DNA of 44,272 bases from UBA11710 sp049287025 (lineage in GTDB: Bacteria; Patescibacteriota; Patescibacteriia; Magasanikbacterales; UBA922): positions 1-44,272 of the forward strand of contig JBAQFA010000006.1 in assembly GCA_049287025.1 (NCBI GenBank), written 5' to 3'. Below the pieces are notes generated by a model that was given only the letters and a program-made list of their open reading frames with translations, was not told the DNA's origin and searched no databases. This document shows, piece by piece, positions 26,541 to 34,059 of the stretch. Every line of letters begins with the position of its first letter. Positions within the stretch are counted from its first letter, which is position 1. Both the position numbers and the translations under genes were made by a program.

Positions 26541-27548
26541 TTATTTTAAATTTTCAACCGCATTCCAAATTTTTTTCAAAGCTTCGTCAATAGTACTTGC
26601 CTCTAGACTAAAACCAGAGGCTTTTTTGTGTCCGCCACCACCCAGGGCTTGGGCAATTCGGGCGACATCAAAATCATCGCGTGTAGTTCGAAAACTACCT
26701 TTGATACTGCCATCGTCTTTTTCTTTCAAAATTAAACTGGCTTTACCATCACCGAGATTATTCATAAAGTTGGCAATGCCTTCGGATTCAGATTCATCGG
26801 CTTCGTTTTCTGTCAAATCTTTTAGTGTCACATAAGTATAAACAATCTCATGTTCTTCGTGTTTTTTCAATCTGGACAAAACAATGCCCCAGAGTTTGAG
26901 TGAAGTAATACTTTTGTCGCGCAAAAACCAAGATTTTATCAAATTAAAATTTGCACCTTTTTTAATTAAGTCGCTCGCAATTTTTAATGAATCTCTAGAA
27001 GTACCAGGATTAGTAAAATTTTCTGTATCAGTAATGAGGCCAGTCAAAAGAGAAGCCGCCATGTTTTTATCAATGTCAATATTATTGTGGCGATAAAATT
27101 TATACAGAATTTCGGCAGTTGAGGACGCTTTGTCCATTATTAGATTACAGTGGCCAAAGTAAGTATTGGTCGGGTGATGGTCAATGTTTATAATCGTTGG
27201 ATCATGTTCCAATTTATCAATAAATTTTTTTATACCCGCATATTTTAGATCTCCAGAATCAAATACAATGATCAGGTCAAAATCAATATCATCCCAAACC
27301 GATTCATTGTTAGAAAATTCTACAATATGAGGTAGAGAATGAAGTTTGGCCGAAGAATCAGTGAGACAAAAAACAGTATGGGGTTTGTGTATACTGCGCA
27401 GATAATAGGCAAAACTAGAAACTGACCCGAGAGCGTCTCCGTCTGGATTTTGGTGGGGTACAAGTAGGATCTTTTTGGCTTGTTCCACTTCTTTATAAAT
27501 TTGTCTAGCGATTCTTTGGGGCATACCAACAAAATTTTCAATTTTCAA
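26541..27548 (-). CDS. nrnA: DHH family phosphoesterase, NrnA-like (nanoRNase / pAp phosphatase)
   Basis: 335 residues. DHH-domain metal ligands are visible: HQNPDGDALGS (32-42), FDSGD (about 95-99) and NIDHHPTN (about 119-126). The C-terminal DHHA1 domain has ARIAQALGGGGHKKASGF. This is the NrnA arrangement, whose members degrade 2-5 nt RNAs and dephosphorylate pAp in the cytosol using Mn2+. The ATG at 27548 opens with MKIENFVGMPQRIARQIY; a second Met nine residues in is possible. Upstream is the GC-rich repeat-protein gene, also on the minus strand but separated from it by a terminator hairpin. Confidence 0.88.
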   Translation of the reverse strand: MKIENFVGMPQRIARQIYKEVEQAKKILLVPHQNPDGDALGSVSSFAYYLRSIHKPHTVFCLTDSSAKLHSLPHIVEFSNNESVWDDIDFDLIIVFDSGDLKYAGIKKFIDKLEHDPTIINIDHHPTNTYFGHCNLIMDKASSTAEILYKFYRHNNIDIDKNMAASLLTGLITDTENFTNPGTSRDSLKIASDLIKKGANFNLIKSWFLRDKSITSLKLWGIVLSRLKKHEEHEIVYTYVTLKDLTENEADESESEGIANFMNNLGDGKASLILKEKDDGSIKGSFRTTRDDFDVARIAQALGGGGHKKASGFSLEASTIDEALKKIWNAVENLK

Positions 27549-27595
27549 TTTGAAATTTTAAAACAATTTTTAATGTATAAATTTAGAAATTAAAA

Positions 27596-27635
27596 GGGAG
27601 AGGCAGACCGAAATCTGCCTTGGGGGGGCCTCCCG
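27596..27635 (-). terminator. Terminator of the GC-rich repeat-protein gene
   Basis: On the minus strand a two-part hairpin: outer GGGAG/CTCCC and inner GGCAGA/TCTGCC, followed by TTTTAATTT. It lies right after the TGA stop at 27639. Confidence 0.75.
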
Positions 27636-27638
27636 TGT

Positions 27639-28055
27639 TCACTGCGTTGTGTAGGCCTCGACGATTTCATCGTCGGTCCATCCTGCCCCGATGAGGAACA
27701 GGATGACACCATGTCTGTCATGTCCAGTTTCGGTGTAGGCCTTGACGACTTCGTTCTTGGACCAGCCGACCTGGATGCAGGTTCTGATGATGTCCTCGTC
27801 ATCATACACTGGGAAGTTGCCAACTTCCCCGACGACCTCGGTCTTGGACCAGCCGGCCTGGATGCATGCCTTGACGACGACATCTGTTGACCAGCCGGCC
27901 TCGGTGCAGGCCCGGATGATGTCGGTCTTGGACCAGCCGGCCTCGGTGCAGGCCCGGATGATGTCGGGTTCGGGCCAACTGGCCAGTTCATCGAATACCT
28001 TTGTCCTGTCTATACGCGACAGGACTGACACGACCCTTGCGAATGCAGTACTCAT
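27639..28055 (-). CDS. GC-rich gene for a small helical-repeat protein
   Basis: 138 residues, no signal peptide. It is made of 16-17-residue repeats with the core D-I-I-R-A-C-T-E-A-G-W-S-K-T; two copies are nearly identical in DNA as well (around 27890-27965), and three more are diverged (ACIQAGWSKTEVV, TCIQVGWSKNEVV, FLIGAGWTDDEIV). Each unit looks like a helix-turn-helix pair with invariant Gly-Trp. The N-terminal 28 residues differ. A GGGGTGAAGGGG-like purine-rich ribosome-binding site lies before the ATG on the minus strand. The gene is GC-rich between AT-rich genes and carries its own terminator. Similar AGW(S/T)xxEI units occur in other CPR proteins, but I know no function. Confidence 0.75.
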   Translation of the reverse strand: MSTAFARVVSVLSRIDRTKVFDELASWPEPDIIRACTEAGWSKTDIIRACTEAGWSTDVVVKACIQAGWSKTEVVGEVGNFPVYDDEDIIRTCIQVGWSKNEVVKAYTETGHDRHGVILFLIGAGWTDDEIVEAYTTQ

Positions 28056-28126
28056 CTTTTCCCCTTCACCCCCCTTTTAATTTCCAAATTTTAATGAACG
28101 AGTTATTCTATATTATATAACAATTA

Positions 28127-28155
28127 TTGTCAAGTCTAAAGAAAAAGTGTATAAT
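28127..28155 (+). promoter_or_regulatory. Promoter of smc
   Basis: TTGTCA (28127-28132), 17-base spacer, perfect TATAAT (28150-28155). The leader of about 90 bases contains AATGTTGTA / TACAACATT and TTCAATTTGAA inverted repeats made of recurring TTGT and ACAA words. Confidence 0.75.
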
Positions 28156-28252
28156 ATTTACCAATTGTTGTAAATGTTGAAAATGTTGTAATTGTTCAAT
28201 TTGAACAAACAGAGTGATACAACATTTAGGACAAACGAAGTGATAAAACACT

Positions 28253-31200
28253 ATGTACTTGAAATCCATTGAAATCCACGGTTTCAAATCCTTTGCCAAT
28301 AAGGTAGTTTTGGATTTTCCCAAGAGCACTGTCAGTGGTCATACAGTGACTGCAATTGTCGGACCAAATGGCTCAGGCAAGAGTAATATTTCTGACGCGA
28401 TTCGTTGGGTAATGGGTGAACAGAGTATGAAGGCGATCCGAGGGAAAAAAGGCGAGGATATAATTTTTAATGGTTCAGAATCAAAAGGTCAGATGGGTAT
28501 GGCAAGTGTGACATTGATTTTGGATAATAGCGATAAACGCGTGGATATAGAATATGATGAATTGGTGATTACTCGCCGATATTATCGGAGTGGAGATAGT
28601 GAATATCTGGTCAATGGTAATGCGGTTCGTCTTTTGGATTTACAAATATTATTAGCCAAGGCACAATTTGGTCAGGGTTCATATTCAGTCATTGGTCAGG
28701 GGACAATTGACCAAATGCTTTTGCAAACCCCAGCCGAAAGAAAAGATTTTTTTGATGAAGCTTCGGGTATCAAAGAATTTCAAATTAAACGACATCAAGC
28801 CGCTCTCAAATTACGCCGGACAAAAGAAAATATTGATCAGGCGGATTTGTTATTAAATGAAGTCGCGCCTCGGCTCAGGACTTTATCCCGTCAAGTGAAA
28901 AAATTGGAACAACGCAAAGATATAGAAATAGAATTGCGCGCCAATCAAGAATCATATTTTGCGACTTTGTATAATTATAATCAGACGAGCTTAAATGAAT
29001 TGACTCAGGAATTAGTAATTGTTAATAAAGAATATAATGAGATTAATGAAAAATTAACCGCTGTACAAACTGAATTGGCTAATTTGGCCAAGGAAGAATC
29101 ACGTCAGGATCAATTTGAAAGTTTGCAAAGAGAATATCAAGATGTATCGCGTCGAAAAAATAATTTGGAACGTGAACGAGCTGTTCTGCAAGGCAAATTA
29201 CAAACTGAGTATTCCAAAGTGGGCAAACAAAATATTGGCTGGCTCAATAGTAAGATTGAAGAATTTAAATTGGAACAAACTAAAATTGATAAAGAATTAT
29301 CCCAAGCGGAAAATTTGGTAGACAAGACTGGTGAAGCCATGCTTAGCCAAAAACAAAAGATTGAACAATTATCTATTGCTCGGACTGAAACCAGAAGCAA
29401 GATTGCTGGCATAGAACAGCGCATGGTCCAGATGAAGAGTGAGCAAAATTATTTACAATATTCTGGACTCAAAGCGGTACAAGCAGTTTTGGAAGAGCGC
29501 CATCGTTTGGGTAATATCTACGGCACAGTCGCTCAACTAGGTGAAGTAGAAGAAAAATATCGCCTAGCTCTAGATGTGGCAGCTGGTGGACATCTCTCTT
29601 CAATCGTAGTTGATAGCGACAAAACTGCGCAGGCCAGTATTCAATATTTGCGTGATCAACATCTTGGTGTGGCTACGTTTTTACCATTAGAAAAAATTAA
29701 ACCTAGATTTTTGTCAGGTGATATGCAAGAATTTTTGGGTCGAAGTGGTGTCTATGGTTTGGCGACTGATCTGATAAAATATGGTGACAAGTTTTCTAAT
29801 ATTTTTTCTTATGTGTTGGGCAATACTTTAGTCGTGGACAGTATTGATGTGGCGCGGGAAATTGGCATTGGACGTGTACGGATGGTGACGCTAGATGGCG
29901 ATGTTTTGGAAACTAGTGGCAGTATGAAGGGTGGCTTCCGTCAAAAAGAAAGAAAAATGGGTTTGAGTTTCTCGCATCAAGATTCACCCTATTTAGTTCA
30001 GGGTGAAATTATGGATTATGAAGAAGAGATTACAACTTTGCAAGAAACCATAAATAAATTGGAGATTGAGTATGAAAAAGGTCAGGATGAATTGCGTGAA
30101 TTGCAATCCCAGGCTCATATTGCTGGCAGTCGAGCGGATATGTTTGGCACGCAAAAGCAAGATGTTGATCGTGAGCTTTCTTCTATGGAACATGAATTGT
30201 CTCTCTATACCATGAGTCCAGAAGAAATTAGTGCGAGCATGAAAGATGTCCAAAAACAAAAAGATGGTTTGGATCGTGAAGTTAAAATTTTGGAAAAAGA
30301 ATTAAAAGATACAGAAGACCGAATTGAAGAATTTAATAAAAATGAAGAAGCCAAGAAAAAGAGAATTTTTGCTTTGCAAGAAGTAATGCAAGACGAACAA
30401 CAAAAATTAAATAAAATTGTTGATGTTCGTAATGAAAAGCGAGTAGAAGTGGCCAAGCTAGAAACCAAACAGGAAGATCTGAACAATGATGTGTATCAAG
30501 AATTGCATACTAGTTTGCCAGCTATTTTGGAACGCGAACCAGAATTAGTTTCAGTAGACAAATTAGATGAAGTCCAACAAAATATTCAAAAATTAAAATA
30601 TCAATTAAGTTTGATTGGGGGAATTGATGAAGAAGTAGTGGCGGAATACGAACAGACCAAAGAGCGTCATGATGGTTTGGTTATTCAATTAGATGATTTG
30701 AAAAAAGCCATGGGTGATTTGGAAACTATGATTACTGATTTGGATGAAGTGATGAAGAAAAAACGCGACAAAGCTTTCAAACAAATTAAAAAAGAATTTT
30801 CTCGTTATTTTGAATTATTATTCGAAGGTGGTAAAGCAGAGATGACAGAGATTTATGGAGAGGTTAATGATGACACGGATGACACGGAAAATTTGGAAGG
30901 CACGGAGAGTGAAAATGTTGTGAATTTGGAAGTAGAAGAGGAACAGTTAGACATAAAAAATAAACGCAAAAATAAAGTTTTGATTGGTATTGATGTGTCG
31001 GCTTGTCCACCAGGCAAGAAAATAAAAAATATTCAATCTTTGTCTGGAGGAGAAAGAACTATGACTTCTATTGCTCTTGTTTGTGCGATTTTACATACCA
31101 ATCCATCGCCATTTGTGGTTTTGGACGAAGTGGAAGCTGCCTTGGACGAAGCGAACACTCTCAGATTTACCAAGATTTTGCAAGAATTAGCTACCCAATC

Positions 31201-31336
31201 CCAGTTTATCCTAATTACTCACAATCGAGCGACCATGCATGCTGCCGATGCTCTATATGGTGTCACTATGGGTAATGAAGGTATTTCTCATTTACTCAGT
31301 GTAAAGTTGGGCGAAGCGGAAAAGATAAGTGAATAA
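28253..31336 (+). CDS. smc: Chromosome segregation protein SMC
   Basis: 1027 residues. Walker A GPNGSGKSN is near residue 37, the Q-loop region VIGQGTIDQML near 155, the ABC signature LSGGERTM near 930 and Walker B FVVLDEVEAALDE near 954. Two long coiled-coil arms (about 170-410 and 590-870) flank a hinge (about 415-580, with GTVAQLGEVEEKY and LAAGGHLSS-like residues and the terminal GDVLETSGSMKGG). Bacterial SMC is usually about 1150-1190 residues, so the arms are shortened. SMC dimers with ScpAB compact and segregate the chromosome; scpA and scpB are not in the window. An acidic insert (DDTDDTENLEGTESENVVN) precedes the signature motif. Confidence 0.95.
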   Translation: MYLKSIEIHGFKSFANKVVLDFPKSTVSGHTVTAIVGPNGSGKSNISDAIRWVMGEQSMKAIRGKKGEDIIFNGSESKGQMGMASVTLILDNSDKRVDIEYDELVITRRYYRSGDSEYLVNGNAVRLLDLQILLAKAQFGQGSYSVIGQGTIDQMLLQTPAERKDFFDEASGIKEFQIKRHQAALKLRRTKENIDQADLLLNEVAPRLRTLSRQVKKLEQRKDIEIELRANQESYFATLYNYNQTSLNELTQELVIVNKEYNEINEKLTAVQTELANLAKEESRQDQFESLQREYQDVSRRKNNLERERAVLQGKLQTEYSKVGKQNIGWLNSKIEEFKLEQTKIDKELSQAENLVDKTGEAMLSQKQKIEQLSIARTETRSKIAGIEQRMVQMKSEQNYLQYSGLKAVQAVLEERHRLGNIYGTVAQLGEVEEKYRLALDVAAGGHLSSIVVDSDKTAQASIQYLRDQHLGVATFLPLEKIKPRFLSGDMQEFLGRSGVYGLATDLIKYGDKFSNIFSYVLGNTLVVDSIDVAREIGIGRVRMVTLDGDVLETSGSMKGGFRQKERKMGLSFSHQDSPYLVQGEIMDYEEEITTLQETINKLEIEYEKGQDELRELQSQAHIAGSRADMFGTQKQDVDRELSSMEHELSLYTMSPEEISASMKDVQKQKDGLDREVKILEKELKDTEDRIEEFNKNEEAKKKRIFALQEVMQDEQQKLNKIVDVRNEKRVEVAKLETKQEDLNNDVYQELHTSLPAILEREPELVSVDKLDEVQQNIQKLKYQLSLIGGIDEEVVAEYEQTKERHDGLVIQLDDLKKAMGDLETMITDLDEVMKKKRDKAFKQIKKEFSRYFELLFEGGKAEMTEIYGEVNDDTDDTENLEGTESENVVNLEVEEEQLDIKNKRKNKVLIGIDVSACPPGKKIKNIQSLSGGERTMTSIALVCAILHTNPSPFVVLDEVEAALDEANTLRFTKILQELATQSQFILITHNRATMHAADALYGVTMGNEGISHLLSVKLGEAEKISE

Positions 31337-31408
31337 TAATATTCAAGATACACGTAACAAGATACAAAATACACATTGAGTGTTATAACTCTTTGTGTGT
31401 TTGTTCCC

Positions 31409-31437
31409 TTGACAAAAAATGTTTTATATACTATAAT
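31409..31437 (+). promoter_or_regulatory. Consensus promoter of rpsP
   Basis: Perfect TTGACA (31409-31414), 17-base spacer, perfect TATAAT (31432-31437). The leader of about 75 bases can form ACCCGAT/GTTGGGT-type and CTTGAAAATTACAAG hairpins. Confidence 0.85.
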
Positions 31438-31518
31438 GCGGACACTTGAAAATTACAAGAAACCCGATGTCACGATTGGGTGCTCTCAAGGACAAAAGTT
31501 AAATTTTATAAAATTGTT

Positions 31519-32151
31519 ATGTTAACACTTCGTTTACAACGTTTAGGTAAGACAAAAAGACCATCATATCGTTTGATTGTTTCTGAAAAGAAGCATGATA
31601 CTCAATATGGTAGTTTGGAAATACTTGGAATTTATAACCCAGTAGAAAAAAATAAAATTGTTGAATTAAAAGCTGACAGAATTAAATATTGGTTGTCAGT
31701 TGGCGCTCAAATGTCTGAAACTGTAAATAATATTTTGATAAATGCCGGCGTTATTACTGGTGCCAAAAGAAAAGCCGTTAAAATCAGCAAGAAACGTCAG
31801 ACTAAGATGGAAGCAGAAAAAGGTAAGGCCGAAGAAGCTAAGAAAAAAGCCGAAGAGGCAAAATTAAAAGCTGAAGAAGATGCTAAAGCCAAAGCTGAAG
31901 CAGAAAAGTTAGCCGCTGAAGAAAAAGCCAAAGCCGATGCCGAAGCTGCTAAAATTGCTGAGGAAACGAAAGTTGAAGAAACCCCAGCTGTTGAAGAAGT
32001 AAAAACTGAAGCATCTGTTGAGACAACACCAGTTGTTGAGGAAACGAAAGTTGAAGAAACTCCAGCACCAGTCGTAGAAGAAACAAAGACTGATGCTCCA
32101 GCTGAATCTGCTCCTGCTGTTGAAGAAAAACCAACTGAACCTGCTCAATAA
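31519..32151 (+). CDS. rpsP: 30S ribosomal protein S16 with long C-terminal extension
   Basis: 210 residues. The first ~85 are a standard S16 (MLTLRLQRLGKTKRPSYRLI, LEILGIYNPVEK, RIKYWLSVGAQMSETV). From about residue 95 the protein is an Ala/Lys/Glu-rich helix, then a Val/Glu/Thr/Pro-rich repetitive tail (VEETPAVEE, VVEETKVEETPAP) of some 60 residues. S16 normally stops at 80-95 residues. The ATG at 31519 fits the family N-terminus; an upstream ATG at 31480 would add 13 residues with no counterpart. It has its own promoter and terminator, separate from trmD, with which rpsP is often paired in other bacteria; here trmD lies 9 kb away. Confidence 0.93.
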   Translation: MLTLRLQRLGKTKRPSYRLIVSEKKHDTQYGSLEILGIYNPVEKNKIVELKADRIKYWLSVGAQMSETVNNILINAGVITGAKRKAVKISKKRQTKMEAEKGKAEEAKKKAEEAKLKAEEDAKAKAEAEKLAAEEKAKADAEAAKIAEETKVEETPAVEEVKTEASVETTPVVEETKVEETPAPVVEETKTDAPAESAPAVEEKPTEPAQ

Positions 32152-32163
32152 AAAATAATATAC

Positions 32164-32192
32164 TAAACCGTCCCTGTGGGCGGTTTTTTTAT
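32164..32192 (+). terminator. Terminator of rpsP
   Basis: AAACCGTCC/GGGCGGTTT stem followed by TTTTTTATTT, 13 bases after the stop codon. Confidence 0.8.
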
Positions 32193-32241
32193 TTACAACG
32201 AGGAGTAAATACAGGATATCCTTTATCAACATTGTATAATA

Positions 32242-32270
32242 TTGACTTATTTTCTGCTTTGTATTATAAT
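32242..32270 (+). promoter_or_regulatory. Promoter of khpA
   Basis: TTGACT (32242-32247), 17-base spacer, TATAAT (32265-32270), giving a leader of about 62 bases that ends with an AGAGGA ribosome-binding site three bases before the ATG. Confidence 0.75.
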
Positions 32271-32339
32271 ATTTGCACAGTTTTAGTAGTGGTCAATCCA
32301 TTATAAAATATGTAATTTATTAATTTAGACGTAGAGGAT

Positions 32340-32669
32340 ATGGATCAAGATCAAATCTTTCTAGAGTACGTCATCAAAGCGATTGTAAACAATCCAGATG
32401 ACGTCAAGGTCACACGTACTGTTGATGAACGTGGTGTCCTGCTCGTATTGGATATCAATCCAAGCGATATGGGTTATGTTATTGGCCGACAAGGTCAAAC
32501 TGCTCGTTCCGTCCGCACCCTTTTAAAAATCGTTGGTGCCAAGAATAACGCTCGCGTTAACTTGAAGATCAATGAACCAGAAGGTGGTCGTGGCCCAAGA
32601 CACATGGCAGCTCCAGTAGCCGTCAACAATGATGACGTTGATACCAGTGCAGTTGATTTGAACATCTAA
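32340..32669 (+). CDS. khpA: KH-domain RNA-binding protein KhpA
   Basis: 109 residues. A single KH domain holds the GxxG loop at Gly49-Arg-Gln-Gly52 (YVIGRQGQTARSVRTLL), preceded by LDINPSDMG. The N-terminus LEYVIKAIVNNPDDVKV is typical of the YlqC/KhpA family of about 75-80 residues; the last 30 residues (EPEGGRGPRHMAAP and an Asp/Val tail) are additional. KhpA binds RNA in the cytosol, often with KhpB. Codons are noticeably more C-ending than in neighbouring genes, in line with strong expression. Monocistronic by its flanking promoter and terminator. Confidence 0.93.
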   Translation: MDQDQIFLEYVIKAIVNNPDDVKVTRTVDERGVLLVLDINPSDMGYVIGRQGQTARSVRTLLKIVGAKNNARVNLKINEPEGGRGPRHMAAPVAVNNDDVDTSAVDLNI

Positions 32670-32704
32670 TCCCGAAAAACGGGACTTAAAGTCAATTCAC
32701 AAGT

Positions 32705-32734
32705 AAAAAAATCCCCGTAAGGGGATTTTTTAAT
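32705..32734 (+). terminator. Terminator of khpA
   Basis: AAAATCCCC/GGGGATTTT with a T run (32708-32732). A smaller hairpin TCCCGAAAAACGGGA (32669-32683) directly follows the stop codon. Confidence 0.8.
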
Positions 32735-32769
32735 TCCAAAAAATCCTTAGCAGTTATAAACATATTTTC

Positions 32770-32797
32770 TTGCAAAATTATTTTATTAGAGTAGAAT
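32770..32797 (+). promoter_or_regulatory. Probable promoter of the Cys-motif hypothetical gene
   Basis: TTGCAA (32770-32775), 16-base spacer, TAGAAT (32792-32797), 28 bases before the ATG. Confidence 0.5.
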
Positions 32798-32825
32798 TAA
32801 AGGGTAATTTATTTAATATTTTTTT

Positions 32826-33551
32826 ATGGATTCTAGCAACAGAGATTTATCAGGAAAGGATACAGGTATGTGTCCTCATGGGAATTTTCCGAGTAGTTGT
32901 GTTCAATGTAAGACTGAGTTAGGAAACAAAGAAGGTCTTAGTGAAGAACAACGCACTGCAGTTGATTGGCTCGAAAAAAATAGAGGTATTATTCCAGAAG
33001 CTGTAATGAAAAGTTTGTTGGTGGGTCTTGGAATAAAATCTGAAAAAGTAACACCAGTGGTTACTGTGTCTGCCCCAGAAGCTCTGGGTCCGAAAATAGA
33101 AGTAAACCAGAATGAACCAAGACTTCCTCCCGAAGTATTAGGAAGACTAAATGGATTGTTGAAAAAAGCTGAACCTTATATTGGTGAAACTGATTTTCCT
33201 GGACAGTTAGAAAAGATGGCCACAAAAGGAAAGTTAGATTTTACATTTTTTCTAAATTTAGCTGATAGAGTGGCTAAAAAATTAGACAGAGGTGGTACAG
33301 GAAAGTTTAGTGACTTTGAATTGTGGGATGAAATTAAAAAAGTAGGTAATGAATTATTTGGTGGTATTGAAATAATTTGTCCATCATTGGGTTCAGAATT
33401 TGATGGTAGACTATATGAGTTTGCAGATCGTATTGAAAGTGGTGAGTACCCTCCGGGGGTTCAGCTAAATCAAGTTGCAAAATATGATAATGTGGGTTAT
33501 AAGAAAGGTGGTAATATTATTCGTAAGGCCAGTGTTACTGTGGCAAGATGA
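32826..33551 (+). CDS. Hypothetical protein with N-terminal CPHGNFPSSCVQC motif
   Basis: 241 residues, cytoplasmic. The N-terminus contains CPHGNFPSSCVQC (residues 16-28), a Cys/His cluster that could bind zinc; the same short motif heads various uncharacterised CPR proteins. Residues 40-75 and 95-215 look helical (LPPEVLGRLNGLLKKAEPYI, LNLADRVAKKLDRG), with a low-complexity linker between. Ends with TGA. Own promoter and own terminator (33577-33603). Function unknown. Confidence 0.75.
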   Translation: MDSSNRDLSGKDTGMCPHGNFPSSCVQCKTELGNKEGLSEEQRTAVDWLEKNRGIIPEAVMKSLLVGLGIKSEKVTPVVTVSAPEALGPKIEVNQNEPRLPPEVLGRLNGLLKKAEPYIGETDFPGQLEKMATKGKLDFTFFLNLADRVAKKLDRGGTGKFSDFELWDEIKKVGNELFGGIEIICPSLGSEFDGRLYEFADRIESGEYPPGVQLNQVAKYDNVGYKKGGNIIRKASVTVAR

Positions 33552-33576
33552 AGACGTTTTGTTAAAAATATTTTTG

Positions 33577-33604
33577 TAGCCGACGTTGTACGTTGGCTAT
33601 TTTG
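33577..33604 (+). terminator. Terminator of the Cys-motif hypothetical gene
   Basis: AGCCGACGT/ACGTTGGCT stem followed by ATTTTGTT. Confidence 0.75.
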
Positions 33605-33641
33605 TTAGGGTTGATTTTTATTATTAATTAATTTATAATAA

Positions 33642-33731
33642 TTACTCAAACGGGCTATACTATCCATATACCCCGTCTTCGTTCGGAAGTGCTAAAATAA
33701 ATTTTATCATTTCTCTCACTCAAACGGGCTA
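33642..33731. repeat. 17-base direct repeat before the tRNA cluster
   Basis: ACTCAAACGGGCTATA occurs at 33644-33659 and again at 33718-33733, where it runs into the 5' end of a tRNA copy. The 58 bases between them carry a hairpin (TCTTCGTTCGGAAG). A third, shorter tRNA start seems to have been split off here. Confidence 0.5.
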
Positions 33732-33800
33732 TAGCGCAGTTGGTAGCGCGCATGCATGGCCCGCCGTCGCTAAAGCTTTGGCGGGTAAAGGTGCATGAAG
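33725..33800 (+). pseudogene. 5' part of a tRNA-Pro copy with a palindrome in the anticodon loop
   Basis: CGGGCTA acceptor strand, D arm AGCGCAGTTGGTAGCGC and anticodon-arm 5' strand CATGCATGG match the intact tRNA-Pro downstream. A 30-base palindrome-bearing insert (33760-33789) follows, then the 3' side GGTGCATG. The T arm and 3' acceptor strand are missing at this point; matching ones (TAGCCCGACCA) appear 200 bases further on, at 33997-34007. Confidence 0.6.
33760..33785. repeat. Palindrome inserted in a tRNA anticodon loop
   Basis: CCCGCC/GGCGGG stem with an inner AAAGCTTT palindrome, positioned between the two halves of the anticodon loop of the broken tRNA copy. Confidence 0.6.
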
Positions 33801-33810
33801 AATTATTGGT

Positions 33811-33886
33811 CGGGGTGTGGCGCAGCTGGTAGCGCGCATGCATGGGGTGCATGAGGTCGCAAGTTCAAGTCTTGTCACCCCGACCA
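33811..33886 (+). tRNA. tRNA-Pro (GGG)
   Basis: Complete cloverleaf: acceptor CGGGGTG/CACCCCG, D arm GCGC-AGCTGGTA-GCGC, anticodon stem CATGC/GCATG with loop ATGGGGT (anticodon GGG), T arm, discriminator A and encoded CCA. The T arm CAAG-TTCAAGT-CTTG is somewhat weak. The flanks extend the acceptor helix: AATTATTGGT before the gene is complementary to ACCAATAATT at its 3' end. Confidence 0.85.
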
Positions 33887-33895
33887 ATAATTTTA

Positions 33896-34007
33896 GGGTG
33901 CATGCTTGTCCACCGTAGTCCGTCCAAGACGGACGAAGGTGGAAGGCCGTGGGTTTCCGCCAAAGGCAGATCCGTCCTCTGGCGGACGAGTCCCTCTAGC
34001 CCGACCA
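33896..34007 (+). pseudogene. 3' part of a tRNA-Pro copy with two inserted palindromes
   Basis: It starts with GGGTGCATG (3' side of the anticodon arm). A 35-base palindrome (33909-33943) follows, then AGGCCGTGGGTT, a 31-base palindrome (33956-33986) in the T loop, and CGAGTCCCTCTAGCCCGACCA. The acceptor strand TAGCCCG plus A and CCA pairs with CGGGCTA at 33725-33731. Without the palindromes and the nested tRNA, the two parts would make one tRNA-Pro. Confidence 0.6.
33909..33986. repeat. Two GC-rich palindromes inside the tRNA 3' part
   Basis: 33909-33943: TCCACC...GGTGGA with inner GTCCGTC/GACGGAC. 33956-33986: TCCGCC...GGCGGA. The second sits exactly between GGTT and CGA of the T loop. Confidence 0.6.
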
Positions 34008-34059
34008 ATTTAATACTTAATCTGCTTATTTTGCTTATTGCTTAATTTGCTGAAATGTT

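Noticed and set aside
27890..27965. CRISPR or satellite repeat in the GC-rich gene
   Set aside because: The DNA repeat stays in frame and encodes the 17-residue protein repeat.
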